48,257 bases of DNA, from the NCBI GenBank assembly GCA_020160955.1, contig JAIUOX010000028.1, positions 1-48,257 of the forward strand, read 5' to 3'. The translations under genes and the position numbers were made by a program. The notes under the pieces were generated by a model, which saw only the letters and a list, made by a program, of their open reading frames with translations, was not told where the DNA came from and searched no databases. This DNA comes from Pseudomonadota bacterium (lineage in GTDB: Bacteria; Pseudomonadota; Alphaproteobacteria; Reyranellales; Reyranellaceae). Positions 8,583 to 17,413 of this stretch are shown here, piece after piece; position 1 is the stretch's first letter, and the number at the start of each line of letters is the position of its first letter.

Positions 8583-9875
8583 CTAGCCCCGGCCCATCAC
8601 CCACTGCGGCAGGCCGAGCGCGATGTCGGGGAAGGCCATCAGCAGCGCGATCAGCGCCAGCATGGCGCCGACGAAGGGCAGTGCGCCGCGGATCACGTCG
8701 GCGATGGCGCCTGACGACCGCAGGCTCTGCACGACGTAGAGGTTGAGCCCGACCGGCGGCGTCACGAGGGCGGCCTCGATCAGGATGGTGAGCACGATCC
8801 CCCACCAGATCGGGTCCCAGCCCAGCCCGACGACGATCGGGAACACGAACGGCGTCGTGAGGATCATCATCGAGATGGTTTCCATGAAGCAGCCGAGCAC
8901 CAGGTAGAACGCGACCAGCAGCAGCATCGTCCCGTACTTGCCGAGCCCCAGTGAGCCGATCGCCTTGGCCACGCCGTCGGTGACGCCGATGCTGGCCAGC
9001 ACGAAGTTCAGGAACTGCGCGGCGATGATGATCAGCATGATCATCGCGGTGGTCCGCATCGTGCCCTCGAACACCGCCTTGAGCATCCGCCAGCTCAGCG
9101 CGCGTTCCCACGCCGCCAGCAGCAGCGCGGCGAAGACGCCCATCGAGGCGGCCTCGGTCGGCGTGGCCCAGCCGGCGTAGATCGAGCCGACGACGACGAG
9201 GAAGATGAACAGCGGCGACGCCAGGTCCTTGAGGCCGCTCAGCCGGTCGCTCCACGTACTGCGGATCGGCGTCCCGCCCTTGGCGGGCGTCAGCAGGCAG
9301 GCGGCCAGGATGATGATCATGAAGAACGCGGTCAGCAGCAGCCCGGGGACCATGCCGGCGAGGTAGAGGCGCGGCACCGAGGTCTGGGTCAGCAGGCCGT
9401 AGAGGATGAAGTTGATCGAGGGCGGGATGAGGATGCCGAGCGTGCCGCCGGCCGCCAGCGTGCCGAGGAACAGCGGCTCGTCGTACTTGCGGATCTTGAC
9501 CTGGGGCAGGGCGACGACGCCGACCGTCGCCGCGGTCGCCACGCTCGAGCCCGAGGTCGCCGCGAACATGGCGCAGGTGCCGATGTTGGCGTGCATCAGC
9601 CCGCCCGGCAGCCACGACAGCCAGGTCGCGATCGCGGCATAGACCCGGTTGGCGATGCCCGAGCGCAGCAGGATCTCGCCCAGCATCACGAACATCGGTA
9701 TGGCGATCAGGATGTATTCCGAGCTGGCGTTCCACACGATGTCGCCCATCGCGAGGTAGAGCGGCACCGACGAGAAGAACTGGTTGAGCGCCAGGCCGAG
9801 CACGCCCATCACCGCGGCGACCGGGACGCTGACCGCCAGCAGGGCGACGAGGAGGAGAAGCGCGGTGCCCAGCAT
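8583..9875 (-). CDS. dctM: TRAP transporter large permease (DctM family)
   Basis: This 430-residue membrane protein has about 12 helices and the DctM signatures 'AIPMFVMLGEILLRSGIA', 'ATSGSSVATAATVGVVALPQ', 'LAAGGTLGILIPPSI' and 'YAGWATPTEAASMGVFAALLL'. It is the sodium-coupled carrier subunit of a tripartite ATP-independent periplasmic transporter. Its ATG begins 3 nt after the stop of the small-permease gene, with GAGAGG upstream, indicating tight coupling. Confidence 0.95.
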   Translation of the reverse strand: MLGTALLLLVALLAVSVPVAAVMGVLGLALNQFFSSVPLYLAMGDIVWNASSEYILIAIPMFVMLGEILLRSGIANRVYAAIATWLSWLPGGLMHANIGTCAMFAATSGSSVATAATVGVVALPQVKIRKYDEPLFLGTLAAGGTLGILIPPSINFILYGLLTQTSVPRLYLAGMVPGLLLTAFFMIIILAACLLTPAKGGTPIRSTWSDRLSGLKDLASPLFIFLVVVGSIYAGWATPTEAASMGVFAALLLAAWERALSWRMLKAVFEGTMRTTAMIMLIIIAAQFLNFVLASIGVTDGVAKAIGSLGLGKYGTMLLLVAFYLVLGCFMETISMMILTTPFVFPIVVGLGWDPIWWGIVLTILIEAALVTPPVGLNLYVVQSLRSSGAIADVIRGALPFVGAMLALIALLMAFPDIALGLPQWVMGRG

Positions 9876-9877
9876 GT

Positions 9878-10477
9878 CTATCGCCTCTCGCCGGCGTCCG
9901 GCGTCCCGATGCCCAGGGAGCCAAGCTCGCCCTTCACTTCTTCGTCCTGCGTCGGCACGCCGATGATCCGCGACGCCGCCGCGAGGTCGCCGCGGACCAG
10001 CGCCTGCAGGCTGCGCAGGAAGGCCACCGCGGCGGCGGCGAGGAACAGGGCGAAGCCGGCGAACCACGGCGCCTGCGGCCAGGCCAGCGGGACGCGCAGC
10101 GGCGTGTTCGACCGGTTCGCGCCCTCGAGGTTGTCGATGAAGATGGCGCCGGCGCGATCGACGATGGCGAGCACGAGGATCGTCAGCCCGACCAGCGCCA
10201 CGAGGTCGAAGGCGGCCCGGGCGCGGGGGCCGAGCGCCCCGTAGAGCACGTCGATGCGGACGTGCCCGCGCGTCACCAGGACGTGCGCCATCGACCACGA
10301 CGTGCCGACGGCGAAGAGGTAGGCGGCGATCTCGTCGGAGCCCGAGAAGGTGAAGGACAGCAGCTTGCGGCTGACCACTTCCGCGGTCACGACCACGGCC
10401 GCGAGCAGGATCATGGCGCCGCCGGCCCATGCCCCCCAGAGAGCGGCGGCCGAGACGCCGCGCCACAAGCGATCCAT
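9878..10477 (-). CDS. dctQ: TRAP transporter small permease (DctQ family)
   Basis: This 199-residue protein has four predicted helices. It includes the DctQ hallmark 'VVTAEVVSRKLLSFTFSGSDEIAAYLFAVGTSWSMAHVLVTRGHVRIDVL' region spanning roughly residues 30-78. It scaffolds the large permease in the inner membrane. It lies between the receptor and large-permease genes, 31 nt after the receptor stop. The hydrophilic C-terminal tail of about 40 residues is longer than needed for the fold and has no recognisable motif. Confidence 0.93.
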   Translation of the reverse strand: MDRLWRGVSAAALWGAWAGGAMILLAAVVVTAEVVSRKLLSFTFSGSDEIAAYLFAVGTSWSMAHVLVTRGHVRIDVLYGALGPRARAAFDLVALVGLTILVLAIVDRAGAIFIDNLEGANRSNTPLRVPLAWPQAPWFAGFALFLAAAAVAFLRSLQALVRGDLAAASRIIGVPTQDEEVKGELGSLGIGTPDAGERR

Positions 10478-10508
10478 GCTGCCTCGCCGGCCCCGGACGG
10501 CGTCCCCG

Positions 10509-11573
10509 TCAGTTCGCCTTGGCCGCGAGGCCGTACTTCTTGCCGACCATCTCGGTCCACTTGGCGGCGCAATCCGCGCCGCAGCGCTTGGCCCACTCCG
10601 GCAGGACGGTGTCGTTGAGGGCCTTCTTGACGGCGGCGCGGTCGGCGTCCGACGGCACGAGCAGCTTGAGCTTGGCGGCCGGGCCGACCGAGCAGGGGCC
10701 GTTGCCCGTGTTGCAGGCGATACCCTCCTTGGTGTCCTTCTCGACGCTCGCCCAGGACGCTTCCTCGAGCTTCTTGAACTCGGCGGTCATGAATTCCTGG
10801 GTCGGCTTGGAAAGCTTGTTCCAGGCGTTGAGGTTCACCGCGACGAAGCCCGCCGTGTAGCCCAGCGAGACGTCGACGACGGTCTTCACGACCTCGGGCC
10901 ACTTCGCCTGGTAGCCCGGCAGCGTTCCGGTGATGCCGCAGTCGACCACGCCCTTCTCCAGCGCGGGCACGACCTCGCCGAACGGGATGGTCACCGCCGC
11001 GCCGCCCAGTGCCTTGACCAGGTCGGACTGCGAGACGCCCTGCACGCGCACCTTCTTGCCCTTGAGGTCGGCGAGGCTCGCGATCTCGTCGCGGCAGAAG
11101 AAGACCTGCTGCGGGAAGGCGAAGGTGCCAACGATCTGCGCGCCGAACTTGTCGCGCATGATCTTCTGCATCTCCGGCATCCAGGCGTTCAGGATCTCGC
11201 GCTGCTGGGTGATGCTGGCCGCGGCACCCGACAGGTCGGACGCCTCGAAGACCGCGGCGCCGTCGTCGACGTAGATCGGCAGCGCGTGCGCCACGTCGTA
11301 GACGCCCGACTTCAGCAGTCGCAGCACCTCGGTGCCCTTCAGGTTGAGCTCGGTGATCGACTTGATGTTGCCGGTCAGCTTGCCGCCCGAATCCTTGCCG
11401 AGCTGCTCGCTCCAGAACGGCGCCTCGACCACCTTGTTGATGTTCAGGAAGTTCCACGTGCCGACCACGTTGAACTTCTTGGTGTCGAGATTGGCGGGCG
11501 CCTGGGCCGCGGCCATGCCGCTGGCGCCGACGACGAGCGCAGCCGTCAACCCGAGAATCCTCGCGACCTTCAT
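10509..11573 (-). CDS. dctP: TRAP transporter periplasmic receptor (DctP family)
   Basis: This 354-residue protein starts MKVARILGLTAALVVGASG, a cleavable signal peptide ending near AAAQA. The DctP fold follows: 'FWSEQLGKDSGGKLTGNIKS', 'LLKSGVYDVAH', 'DLKGKKVRVQG', then 'ALGGAAVTIPFGEVVPALEKGVVDC', the region that contacts a carboxylate ligand. An upstream in-frame start exists, but 11573 has GGGAGG 5 nt before it. Several C-terminal cysteines suggest a disulfide. It is the first gene of the TRAP set; the amidase 145 nt upstream hints at an amide or carboxylate ligand. Confidence 0.93.
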   Translation of the reverse strand: MKVARILGLTAALVVGASGMAAAQAPANLDTKKFNVVGTWNFLNINKVVEAPFWSEQLGKDSGGKLTGNIKSITELNLKGTEVLRLLKSGVYDVAHALPIYVDDGAAVFEASDLSGAAASITQQREILNAWMPEMQKIMRDKFGAQIVGTFAFPQQVFFCRDEIASLADLKGKKVRVQGVSQSDLVKALGGAAVTIPFGEVVPALEKGVVDCGITGTLPGYQAKWPEVVKTVVDVSLGYTAGFVAVNLNAWNKLSKPTQEFMTAEFKKLEEASWASVEKDTKEGIACNTGNGPCSVGPAAKLKLLVPSDADRAAVKKALNDTVLPEWAKRCGADCAAKWTEMVGKKYGLAAKAN

Positions 11574-11718
11574 GAATGCCTCCCAGCGATACCGTTTTTC
11601 GTGAAGCGGCCGTTCGGCCTTTTTTCCCTGTCGTGGCGCGGACGCTAGCATCAGGCCAACCCACGGGGAAGAGAAACGCCGGTCCGATGTTTCGCCCGGG
11701 GCGCCGGCGTGGCGGGTC

Positions 11719-13155
11719 TCAGGACGCAGGCGGTCGGTGCTGCGCCCATGGGCGCGTCGCTTCGAGCAGCGCGCCCATCCGCAGCACGTCGGTCTCGTGG
11801 CCCCAGCGGCCGACCACCTGCACGGAGGTCGGCAGGCCGTCGTCGCCGAAGCCCGAGGGCAGGGCGAGCGCGGGGTGGCCGCTCAGGTTGAAGGGGTACT
11901 GGTAGGAGGTCCAGCCCTGGCGGGTGATGCCGCACTTGTGGCCGTCGATCATCACGTCGTCGTTGGCGGCGTCGTGGCCGACATCGAGCGCGGTGCGGGC
12001 GTTGGTCGGCATCACCAGGAAGTCGTAGCGCGCCAGCAGCCCCTGCAGGCGGCGGAACAGCGCGGTGCGCGCGAACTGGGCGTTGCGGAAGTCGGCCAGG
12101 GTGAAGGTCGCGCCGCGCTCCATGAAGGCCAGCGTCACCGGGTCCATGCGGTTCTGCCAGCGCGGCAGGTACTGGGCGCAGAACACCGCGAAGTTGGCCT
12201 GGTAGAGGACGCGGCCCTCGTATTCGATCCAGTCGATCGCCTCGGTGATCTCCTCGACCGCCGCGCCGAGGCTCTCCCACGCCGCCAGCGCGGCCTTCGT
12301 GTTGCGCACCACGTCGCCCGCGACACGCGGGTTGGCGGTGCGCTCGATGTAGCCGATGCGCACGCCCGACAGGTCGTTCGACGCAAGCCTGGGCGACAGC
12401 GGGTGCTGCACGCCGCCCGACAGCGTCCACGGGTCCTTGTCGCTCGGTCCCTTCAGCACGTCGTGCATCAGCGCCGCGTCGGCGACGCCGCGGGTCAGCG
12501 GCCCGGCATAGACGTTGTTGCCGAAGGCGTCGCGCGTGGTGTCGGCCGGCACCGCGCCCAGCGTCGGCTTCAGCCCGACCAGGCCGCAGCACGAGGCCGG
12601 CCCGCGCACCGAGCCGGCGCCGTCGGTGCCCAGCGCCAGCGGCGCCAGCCCGGCTGCCACCGCCGCCGCGCCGCCGCCGGACGAGCCGCCCGAGGTGCGC
12701 TCGAGGTTCCACGGGTTGCGGGTGACGCCGAACGACGGCCCGTCGGTCAGGCCCTTGACGCCGAACTCCGGCGTCGTCGACTTGGCGAACACGATGGCGC
12801 CGGCCGCCCGGAGCCGCCGCACCAGGATGTCGTCGGCCGCCGCCGGGGGATTGTCCTCGAAGATCGCCGAGCCGTGCCGGGTCGGCACGCCGGCGACGTC
12901 GATCAGGTCCTTGATGCTGACCGGAACGCCGTGCAGCGGGCCGAGCGGCTCGCCGCGCATCACCGCGTCCTCGGCGGCGCGGGCGTCGCGGCGGGCGGCC
13001 TCGACCATGACCTCGCGGAAGCAGTTGAGACGCGGGTTGGCGGCCGCGGTGGCGGCCAGCACGGCGTCGAGGTACTCGACCGGCGAGAGCTTGCGGGACC
13101 GCACGAGCGCCGCCGCCCGGACGGCCGGCATGAACAGGAGATCGGTGTCTGGCAT
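11719..13155 (-). CDS. Amidase-signature family amidase
   Basis: This 478-residue hydrolase has the Ser-cisSer-Lys triad of the amidase-signature family: Lys82 in 'VPVSIKDL', Ser158 in 'SGGSSGGG' and nucleophile Ser182 in 'GTDGAGSVRGPAS'. The 24-residue spacing of the two serines is canonical. No signal peptide is seen, so it acts in the cytoplasm on an amide. GatB and GatC are absent, so it is not the tRNA amidotransferase subunit. It is upstream of the TRAP genes on the same strand, so it may process the imported compound. A -10-like box lies just before the ATG. Confidence 0.93.
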   Translation of the reverse strand: MPDTDLLFMPAVRAAALVRSRKLSPVEYLDAVLAATAAANPRLNCFREVMVEAARRDARAAEDAVMRGEPLGPLHGVPVSIKDLIDVAGVPTRHGSAIFEDNPPAAADDILVRRLRAAGAIVFAKSTTPEFGVKGLTDGPSFGVTRNPWNLERTSGGSSGGGAAAVAAGLAPLALGTDGAGSVRGPASCCGLVGLKPTLGAVPADTTRDAFGNNVYAGPLTRGVADAALMHDVLKGPSDKDPWTLSGGVQHPLSPRLASNDLSGVRIGYIERTANPRVAGDVVRNTKAALAAWESLGAAVEEITEAIDWIEYEGRVLYQANFAVFCAQYLPRWQNRMDPVTLAFMERGATFTLADFRNAQFARTALFRRLQGLLARYDFLVMPTNARTALDVGHDAANDDVMIDGHKCGITRQGWTSYQYPFNLSGHPALALPSGFGDDGLPTSVQVVGRWGHETDVLRMGALLEATRPWAQHRPPAS

Positions 13156-13202
13156 GCCCCCGGTTAGAGCACCGTTCGGCCGCCGGCACTAGATCACAGG
13201 GA

Positions 13203-15455
13203 CTAGATCGCCGGTTCCTCGACCTTGTCGGCGGGCGCGGCGTCGTCGACCAGGCCCACGACCTGGCGACCGCTGGTGATGCGCAGCGACTCCGGCGCGC
13301 CGTGCAGGGCATCGGCGGCATGCAGCGGGTCGGCGAACACCACGCCGGTCAGTTCGGTGATCTTGGCCAGCGACACCTGGTAGCGCTTGAAGCGGCCGGC
13401 GCCGAACGCCTCGATGCCGAACTTGTCGACCACCGGCTTCTGGCTGAGCACGAAGCCGAACGTCCGCAGCCGCTTGCCGTTGCCGGTGGACGGCTCGGCG
13501 ACGCAGACGACCTTCCAGAAGCGCACGGGATAGGCGATCTCGCCGTCGCCGAAGTCGGCGACCGGGTCCTTCGCGTCGAGCACCGGCCCGGCCAGGATGC
13601 ACGCCCGGGTGTCCTTGCCCTTGCGGCTTTGCTGGATGTAGTTCTCGAAGTCGCCCCACAGGCCCTTGATGTCGCCGTAGTCGCCGCCGGGCGACGAGCG
13701 GTTGAATGCCGCGTGCTGCGGCGTGCAGTTGGTCCAGTGGAACGTGTCGGAGTTGGCGAACTCGACCTCGCGATCGGAGTCGCCCCACGCGTTGTCCTCG
13801 CGGCGCACGATGTGGCCGCGATCGACCTGGCCCGCCGGCTTGTAGAAGTCGGGATCGGTGAGCTGCGCCGTCGACGGGATGCGCTTGTCGAGGATCCACT
13901 TGTCCTTGCCGAACGAGGTGCGCGACCCGTCGGGCTTGCGTGCCGGATCGTAGTCGACGTTGGCCGCCGACCACATCTGCAGGCGCCGTGTCTCGTTCAT
14001 CGCCAGTTCGAAGTGGTGGTACTTGAGGACCAGCGGCTTGCCGTCGCGGCCCTTCAGCATCTCGTCGAGGCGCTCGGCCGCGACGGTCGGCGCCGGCACG
14101 CGGATGTCGCCCCTGGGGTCGAGGAAGGCGGGATCGTAGCCCTTGCGGTTGGCGTAGTTCGGGTCGAAGCGGATCGACGCTTCCTCGGCGGCCGGCGCCG
14201 GCGCGGTCGCGACGACCGCCCCCGCTGGCGCCGCCGCCGGTGCCGGCGCGGCCGTTCCCGGCGCGTGGACGTGGATGGTCACGGGACCGTTGAAGATGAA
14301 CTGGTTGTTGGCCATGGCAGCCTCCGGCGGGAACGGGATCGAGAGGGACGGGCCGATGCCCGCAAGGGCGACGCTCTCCGGCGCGAGCGGGTTCGCCACG
14401 ACGGCGGTACGCCGGTTGATGTCGTCGACGGGATCGGTGGTCGAGGCCAGCAGGTCGCGCAGGATCGCCTGCTCCTCCGGCTTCGCCAGCGTCATGGCGG
14501 AGAGCCGGCCGACGATCGCGCTGACCCGGATGCCCTCGTTGGCGATCCAGTGGATCTCGTCGTCGCGCATCCCGTCGGTCCAGTAGCCGCCGCCGGCCGC
14601 CACGATGCGGCCGTTCTTCATCTCGGGAATGCCGGCGTGGTGCAGCGCCACCAGTTCCCATTGCTCGCTGAAGGCGGGCGATCCGGACGAGCCCTCGAGG
14701 GTGTCGGTCTCGTAGTGCAGGAAGCCTTCGCGATCGAGGATGTCGACCAGCCGGTTCTGCCGGATGGCGTACCGCTTGGTCCCGCCCTCCGGGTACTGGA
14801 TGATGTTGACCGGCTGGCCGCGCAGGATCTTGGGCGTCGCCTCGACCAGCGTGATGACGCCCAGCGTGTCGAGCGTCGTGCCGGTCAGCGACTTCGGCTT
14901 GACCGCGACGATGGCGAAGTCGAGCGCCTCGTCCGAAACGTAGAAGCGGTCTGGGTCGAGCTCGAACACGACGCCGGCCTCGGTGCCGCGGTCGGACCGC
15001 TCGTAGAGGAAGTTGGCGCCCACGCCGACCGCGTCCGAGCGGGTCGGGAAGACGTGGTGGTTGGTCATCAGCAGGTCGGTGGCGACCAGGAAGCCGGTGG
15101 CGAAGCCCTCGGGCTGCAGCCCGGCGCCGATGTTGTCGACGATGCGCGCCACCGGCCGGCCGGCCTTGCGCGAGACCTCGCTCGGCGCGCCGTCGACCCA
15201 GTCGAGGGTGGCGCCGATCTTGCGCTCCAGCCCGACCGGCAGCAGGTGGGCGCTGCGCAGCGCCCGGGCCTTGCCGAACGCCTCCATGCGGGTCGCGAAG
15301 CGCGACCGCCGGCCGGCCGAATCGGCGGCGCCGGGGCCCAGCGTCTCGACCGTCGCCTTGTTCTTCTCGCGTTCGGCGGCCCGCGCGGCGTAGCGCCGGG
15401 CGGCCGCCATCTGCGCCGCCCGCTGCGCTTCCTTCAGACGATCCAGACCGGCCAT
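13203..15455 (-). CDS. Trypsin-like serine protease fused to DRGH DNA/RNA nuclease
   Basis: This 750-residue protein has no signal peptide. A basic helical N-terminus (1-70) leads to a trypsin/V8-like protease with likely triad His134 (TNHHVF), Asp179 (LDFAIV) and Ser257 (GSSGSP). Residues about 320-425 hold a helical segment, a short beta-rich stretch 'NNQFIFNGPVTIHVH' and an Ala/Pro linker. Residues about 430-720 form a DNA/RNA non-specific endonuclease: DRGH at 545-548 with general-base His548, and Mg-site asparagines Asn576 (WTNCTPQ) and Asn585. An active protease and nuclease in one cytoplasmic chain suggests proteolytic control of a toxic nuclease, as in conflict systems. That is inference. 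Base composition is like its neighbours, so it is not obviously recent. Confidence 0.88.
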   Translation of the reverse strand: MAGLDRLKEAQRAAQMAAARRYAARAAEREKNKATVETLGPGAADSAGRRSRFATRMEAFGKARALRSAHLLPVGLERKIGATLDWVDGAPSEVSRKAGRPVARIVDNIGAGLQPEGFATGFLVATDLLMTNHHVFPTRSDAVGVGANFLYERSDRGTEAGVVFELDPDRFYVSDEALDFAIVAVKPKSLTGTTLDTLGVITLVEATPKILRGQPVNIIQYPEGGTKRYAIRQNRLVDILDREGFLHYETDTLEGSSGSPAFSEQWELVALHHAGIPEMKNGRIVAAGGGYWTDGMRDDEIHWIANEGIRVSAIVGRLSAMTLAKPEEQAILRDLLASTTDPVDDINRRTAVVANPLAPESVALAGIGPSLSIPFPPEAAMANNQFIFNGPVTIHVHAPGTAAPAPAAAPAGAVVATAPAPAAEEASIRFDPNYANRKGYDPAFLDPRGDIRVPAPTVAAERLDEMLKGRDGKPLVLKYHHFELAMNETRRLQMWSAANVDYDPARKPDGSRTSFGKDKWILDKRIPSTAQLTDPDFYKPAGQVDRGHIVRREDNAWGDSDREVEFANSDTFHWTNCTPQHAAFNRSSPGGDYGDIKGLWGDFENYIQQSRKGKDTRACILAGPVLDAKDPVADFGDGEIAYPVRFWKVVCVAEPSTGNGKRLRTFGFVLSQKPVVDKFGIEAFGAGRFKRYQVSLAKITELTGVVFADPLHAADALHGAPESLRITSGRQVVGLVDDAAPADKVEEPAI

Positions 15456-15629
15456 CGCGCGCCTCCCGGCGGGGGCCGCGTCAGCCCGGGCCCCGCATCC
15501 TGCCCTTGTAGGAGGGGGTTGGGAGACCGCTCAGTGGCAAAAGTCACGGTCGAGCGCGTCTCCGACAAGGCTCCCTCCAACAGGGCGCCCTCGACAAGGC
15601 GCGCGCGGGTGCGCTACGCCGCCCGGCGG

Positions 15630-16385
15630 ATGTTCTCCCTGCCGATCCTCGTCGCGCTCGCCGTCGTCGCCGTCGTCACCTCGTTCATTTCCGGCATCTT
15701 CGGCATGGCGGGCGGCATGCTGCTGATCGGCTTCCTGCTGGCGGTGCTGCCGGTGCCGGTCGCCATGGTGTTCCACGGCATCATCCAGATCGCCGCCAAC
15801 GCCTGGCGGGCCTGGCTGTGGCGCCACCACGTGAAGTGGAGCGTGGTCTTCCAGTTCGGCTCGGGCGCGGCCACGGCGCTGCTGTTCTTCTCGTTCCTCG
15901 ACTTCGTGCCCGACAAGGCGCTGGTGCTGATGGCGGTCGGCCTGACGCCGTTCGTGGCGCTGGCGGTGCCGCAGCGCTGGGCGCCCAACATCGAGCGCGG
16001 CGGCCAGGCCTTCATGGCCGGTGCGATCGGCGGCGGCATCCAGCTGGTCTCGGGCGTCACCGGCCCGCTGCTCGACATCTTCTACGTCCGCACCGGCATG
16101 ACCCGGCAGGTCAACGTCGCCACCAAGGCGGCGGCCCAGGTGCTGGGCCATCTCACCAAGGTCGCCTATTTCGGCGCCCTGATCGACAACCCGGCCGGCC
16201 GCGACCTCGAGCAGTGGCTGGTCATGGGCTATGCCTGCATCTTCGCCGTGATCGGCACCACCTTGTCGCGGCGCTTCCTCGACCGTATGTCGGACAAGCA
16301 GTTCTACCACTGGACCCGCCGGGTCATCCTGGCGCTCGGCTCGGTCTACGTGGCGCAGGGCCTCTGGCTGATGGTGACGCGATGA
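15630..16385 (+). CDS. TauE/SafE-family sulfite/anion permease
   Basis: This 251-residue membrane protein has about 8 helices and the TauE/SafE pattern: 'ISGIFGMAGGMLLIGFLLA' in the first repeat and 'GAIGGGIQLVSGVTGPLLDIFYV' in the second. The family exports or imports sulfite, sulfoacetate and other organosulfur anions. The start is uncertain: a GTG at 15534 with GGGAG 8 nt upstream would add 32 basic residues. The ATG is preferred because it begins at the first helix. The stop overlaps the next start (ATGA), so it is coupled to the small gene downstream. Confidence 0.88.
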   Translation: MFSLPILVALAVVAVVTSFISGIFGMAGGMLLIGFLLAVLPVPVAMVFHGIIQIAANAWRAWLWRHHVKWSVVFQFGSGAATALLFFSFLDFVPDKALVLMAVGLTPFVALAVPQRWAPNIERGGQAFMAGAIGGGIQLVSGVTGPLLDIFYVRTGMTRQVNVATKAAAQVLGHLTKVAYFGALIDNPAGRDLEQWLVMGYACIFAVIGTTLSRRFLDRMSDKQFYHWTRRVILALGSVYVAQGLWLMVTR

Positions 16386-16609
16386 GCGACGGCAAGGCAA
16401 CGGACGTGAAGGCGGAAGTGCGGGCGCTGCTCGACCGGCTGCCCGACGACTGCAGCTATGCCGATGTCCAGCGCGGCATCGCCGTGCTGATGTGGCCCAA
16501 GCATCCCGACGGGACGCTGCAGACTCCCGGCAGCGCGCCACCGCGCCTGTCGCCCGAGGAAGTGAAACGCCGGCTGCGCGACTGGCTGAAATCGGAGAGC
16601 GAGAAATGA
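16382..16609 (+). CDS. Small acidic hypothetical protein, 75 residues
   Basis: This is a short soluble protein with two helical stretches. The first is 'EVRALLDRLPDDCSYADVQ' and the second 'LSPEEVKRRLRDWLKSESE'. The 'LLDRLPDDCSYADVQ' piece resembles small antitoxin-like helical proteins, but no toxin is adjacent and the match is too short to name a family. It overlaps the preceding and following genes by 4 nt each (ATGA twice), so it is a translated link in a three-gene chain. Confidence 0.7.
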   Translation: MSDGKATDVKAEVRALLDRLPDDCSYADVQRGIAVLMWPKHPDGTLQTPGSAPPRLSPEEVKRRLRDWLKSESEK

Positions 16610-17409
16610 AGGACCGTGTTTCGATCGAGCTGAAGGACGGCGTCGCCGACGTCCGCCTGATCCGCGCCGACAAGATGAACGCGCTCGACCCGGCGATGTT
16701 CGAGGGCATCCTCGAGGCCGGCGCCCAGCTCGCCACGATGAAGGGCCTGCGCTGCGTCGTGCTGTCGGGCGAGGGCAAGGCGTTCTGCGCCGGCCTCGAC
16801 ATGGCCTCGTTCGCCGCCATGAAGCAGGACGGCGACGCCGTGCCGGGCGTGCGCGACCTGACGAAGCGGACCCACGGCATCGCCAACCGGCCGCAGCAGT
16901 GCGCCTGGCAGTGGCGCGCCCTGCCGGTGCCGGTGATCGCCGCGGTGCACGGCGTGGCGTTTGGCGGCGGCTTCCAGATCGCGCTGGGCGCCGACATGCG
17001 CTACGCGACGCCGGACGCGCGCTTCTCGGTGATGGAGATCAAGTGGGGCCTCGTGCCCGACCTCGCCGGCACGCAGCTGATGCGCCACCTCGCGCGCGAG
17101 GACATCGTGCGCGAGCTGACCTACACCGGCCGCGTGTTCGACGGCCGCGAGGCCCGTGAGCTGGGCTTCGTCACCCGCGTGGTCGACGACCCGCGCGCGG
17201 CGGCGCTGGAGACGGCGCGCGAGATCGCGGGCAAGAGCCCCGACGCGATCCGCGCCAACAAGCGCCTGCTGAACGATGCCGTCGCGGTCGACGCCGCGAC
17301 CGGCCTGATGGCCGAGTCGGTCGAGCAGCAGAAGCTGATCGGTTCGCCCAACCAGGTCGAGGCGGTGATGTCGAACCTGCAGAAGCGCGCCGCCAACTAC
17401 CGGGACTGA
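16606..17409 (+). CDS. Enoyl-CoA hydratase/isomerase (crotonase family)
   Basis: This 267-residue acyl-CoA enzyme has the oxyanion-hole motifs 'GEGKAFCAGLDM' near residues 51-62 and 'GVAFGGGFQIALGADMR' near 112-128. They are followed by the helix 'ARFSVMEIKWGLVPD' and the trimerisation tail 'MSNLQKRAANYRD'. It starts in the ATGA overlap with the 75-residue gene. Crotonases hydrate, isomerise or cleave CoA thioesters; the exact reaction cannot be read from sequence. An MDR reductase gene follows after 4 nt. Confidence 0.92.
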   Translation: MKDRVSIELKDGVADVRLIRADKMNALDPAMFEGILEAGAQLATMKGLRCVVLSGEGKAFCAGLDMASFAAMKQDGDAVPGVRDLTKRTHGIANRPQQCAWQWRALPVPVIAAVHGVAFGGGFQIALGADMRYATPDARFSVMEIKWGLVPDLAGTQLMRHLAREDIVRELTYTGRVFDGREARELGFVTRVVDDPRAAALETAREIAGKSPDAIRANKRLLNDAVAVDAATGLMAESVEQQKLIGSPNQVEAVMSNLQKRAANYRD

Positions 17410-17413
17410 CATC

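Noticed and set aside
11608..11625. GGCCGTTCGGCC followed by six T on the plus strand, a terminator-like hairpin
   Set aside because: No plus-strand gene ends here; both neighbours are on the minus strand, where the same sequence reads as A-run plus hairpin and cannot terminate.
13302..16385. A plus-strand open frame of over 1000 codons opposite the protease-nuclease gene
   Set aside because: Its first 750 or so codons are antisense to the fusion gene with no recognisable domains. Only the TauE part at the end is real.
16382..16609. Small protein considered as an antitoxin
   Set aside because: No toxin-like gene beside it; it is coupled to a permease and a crotonase instead.
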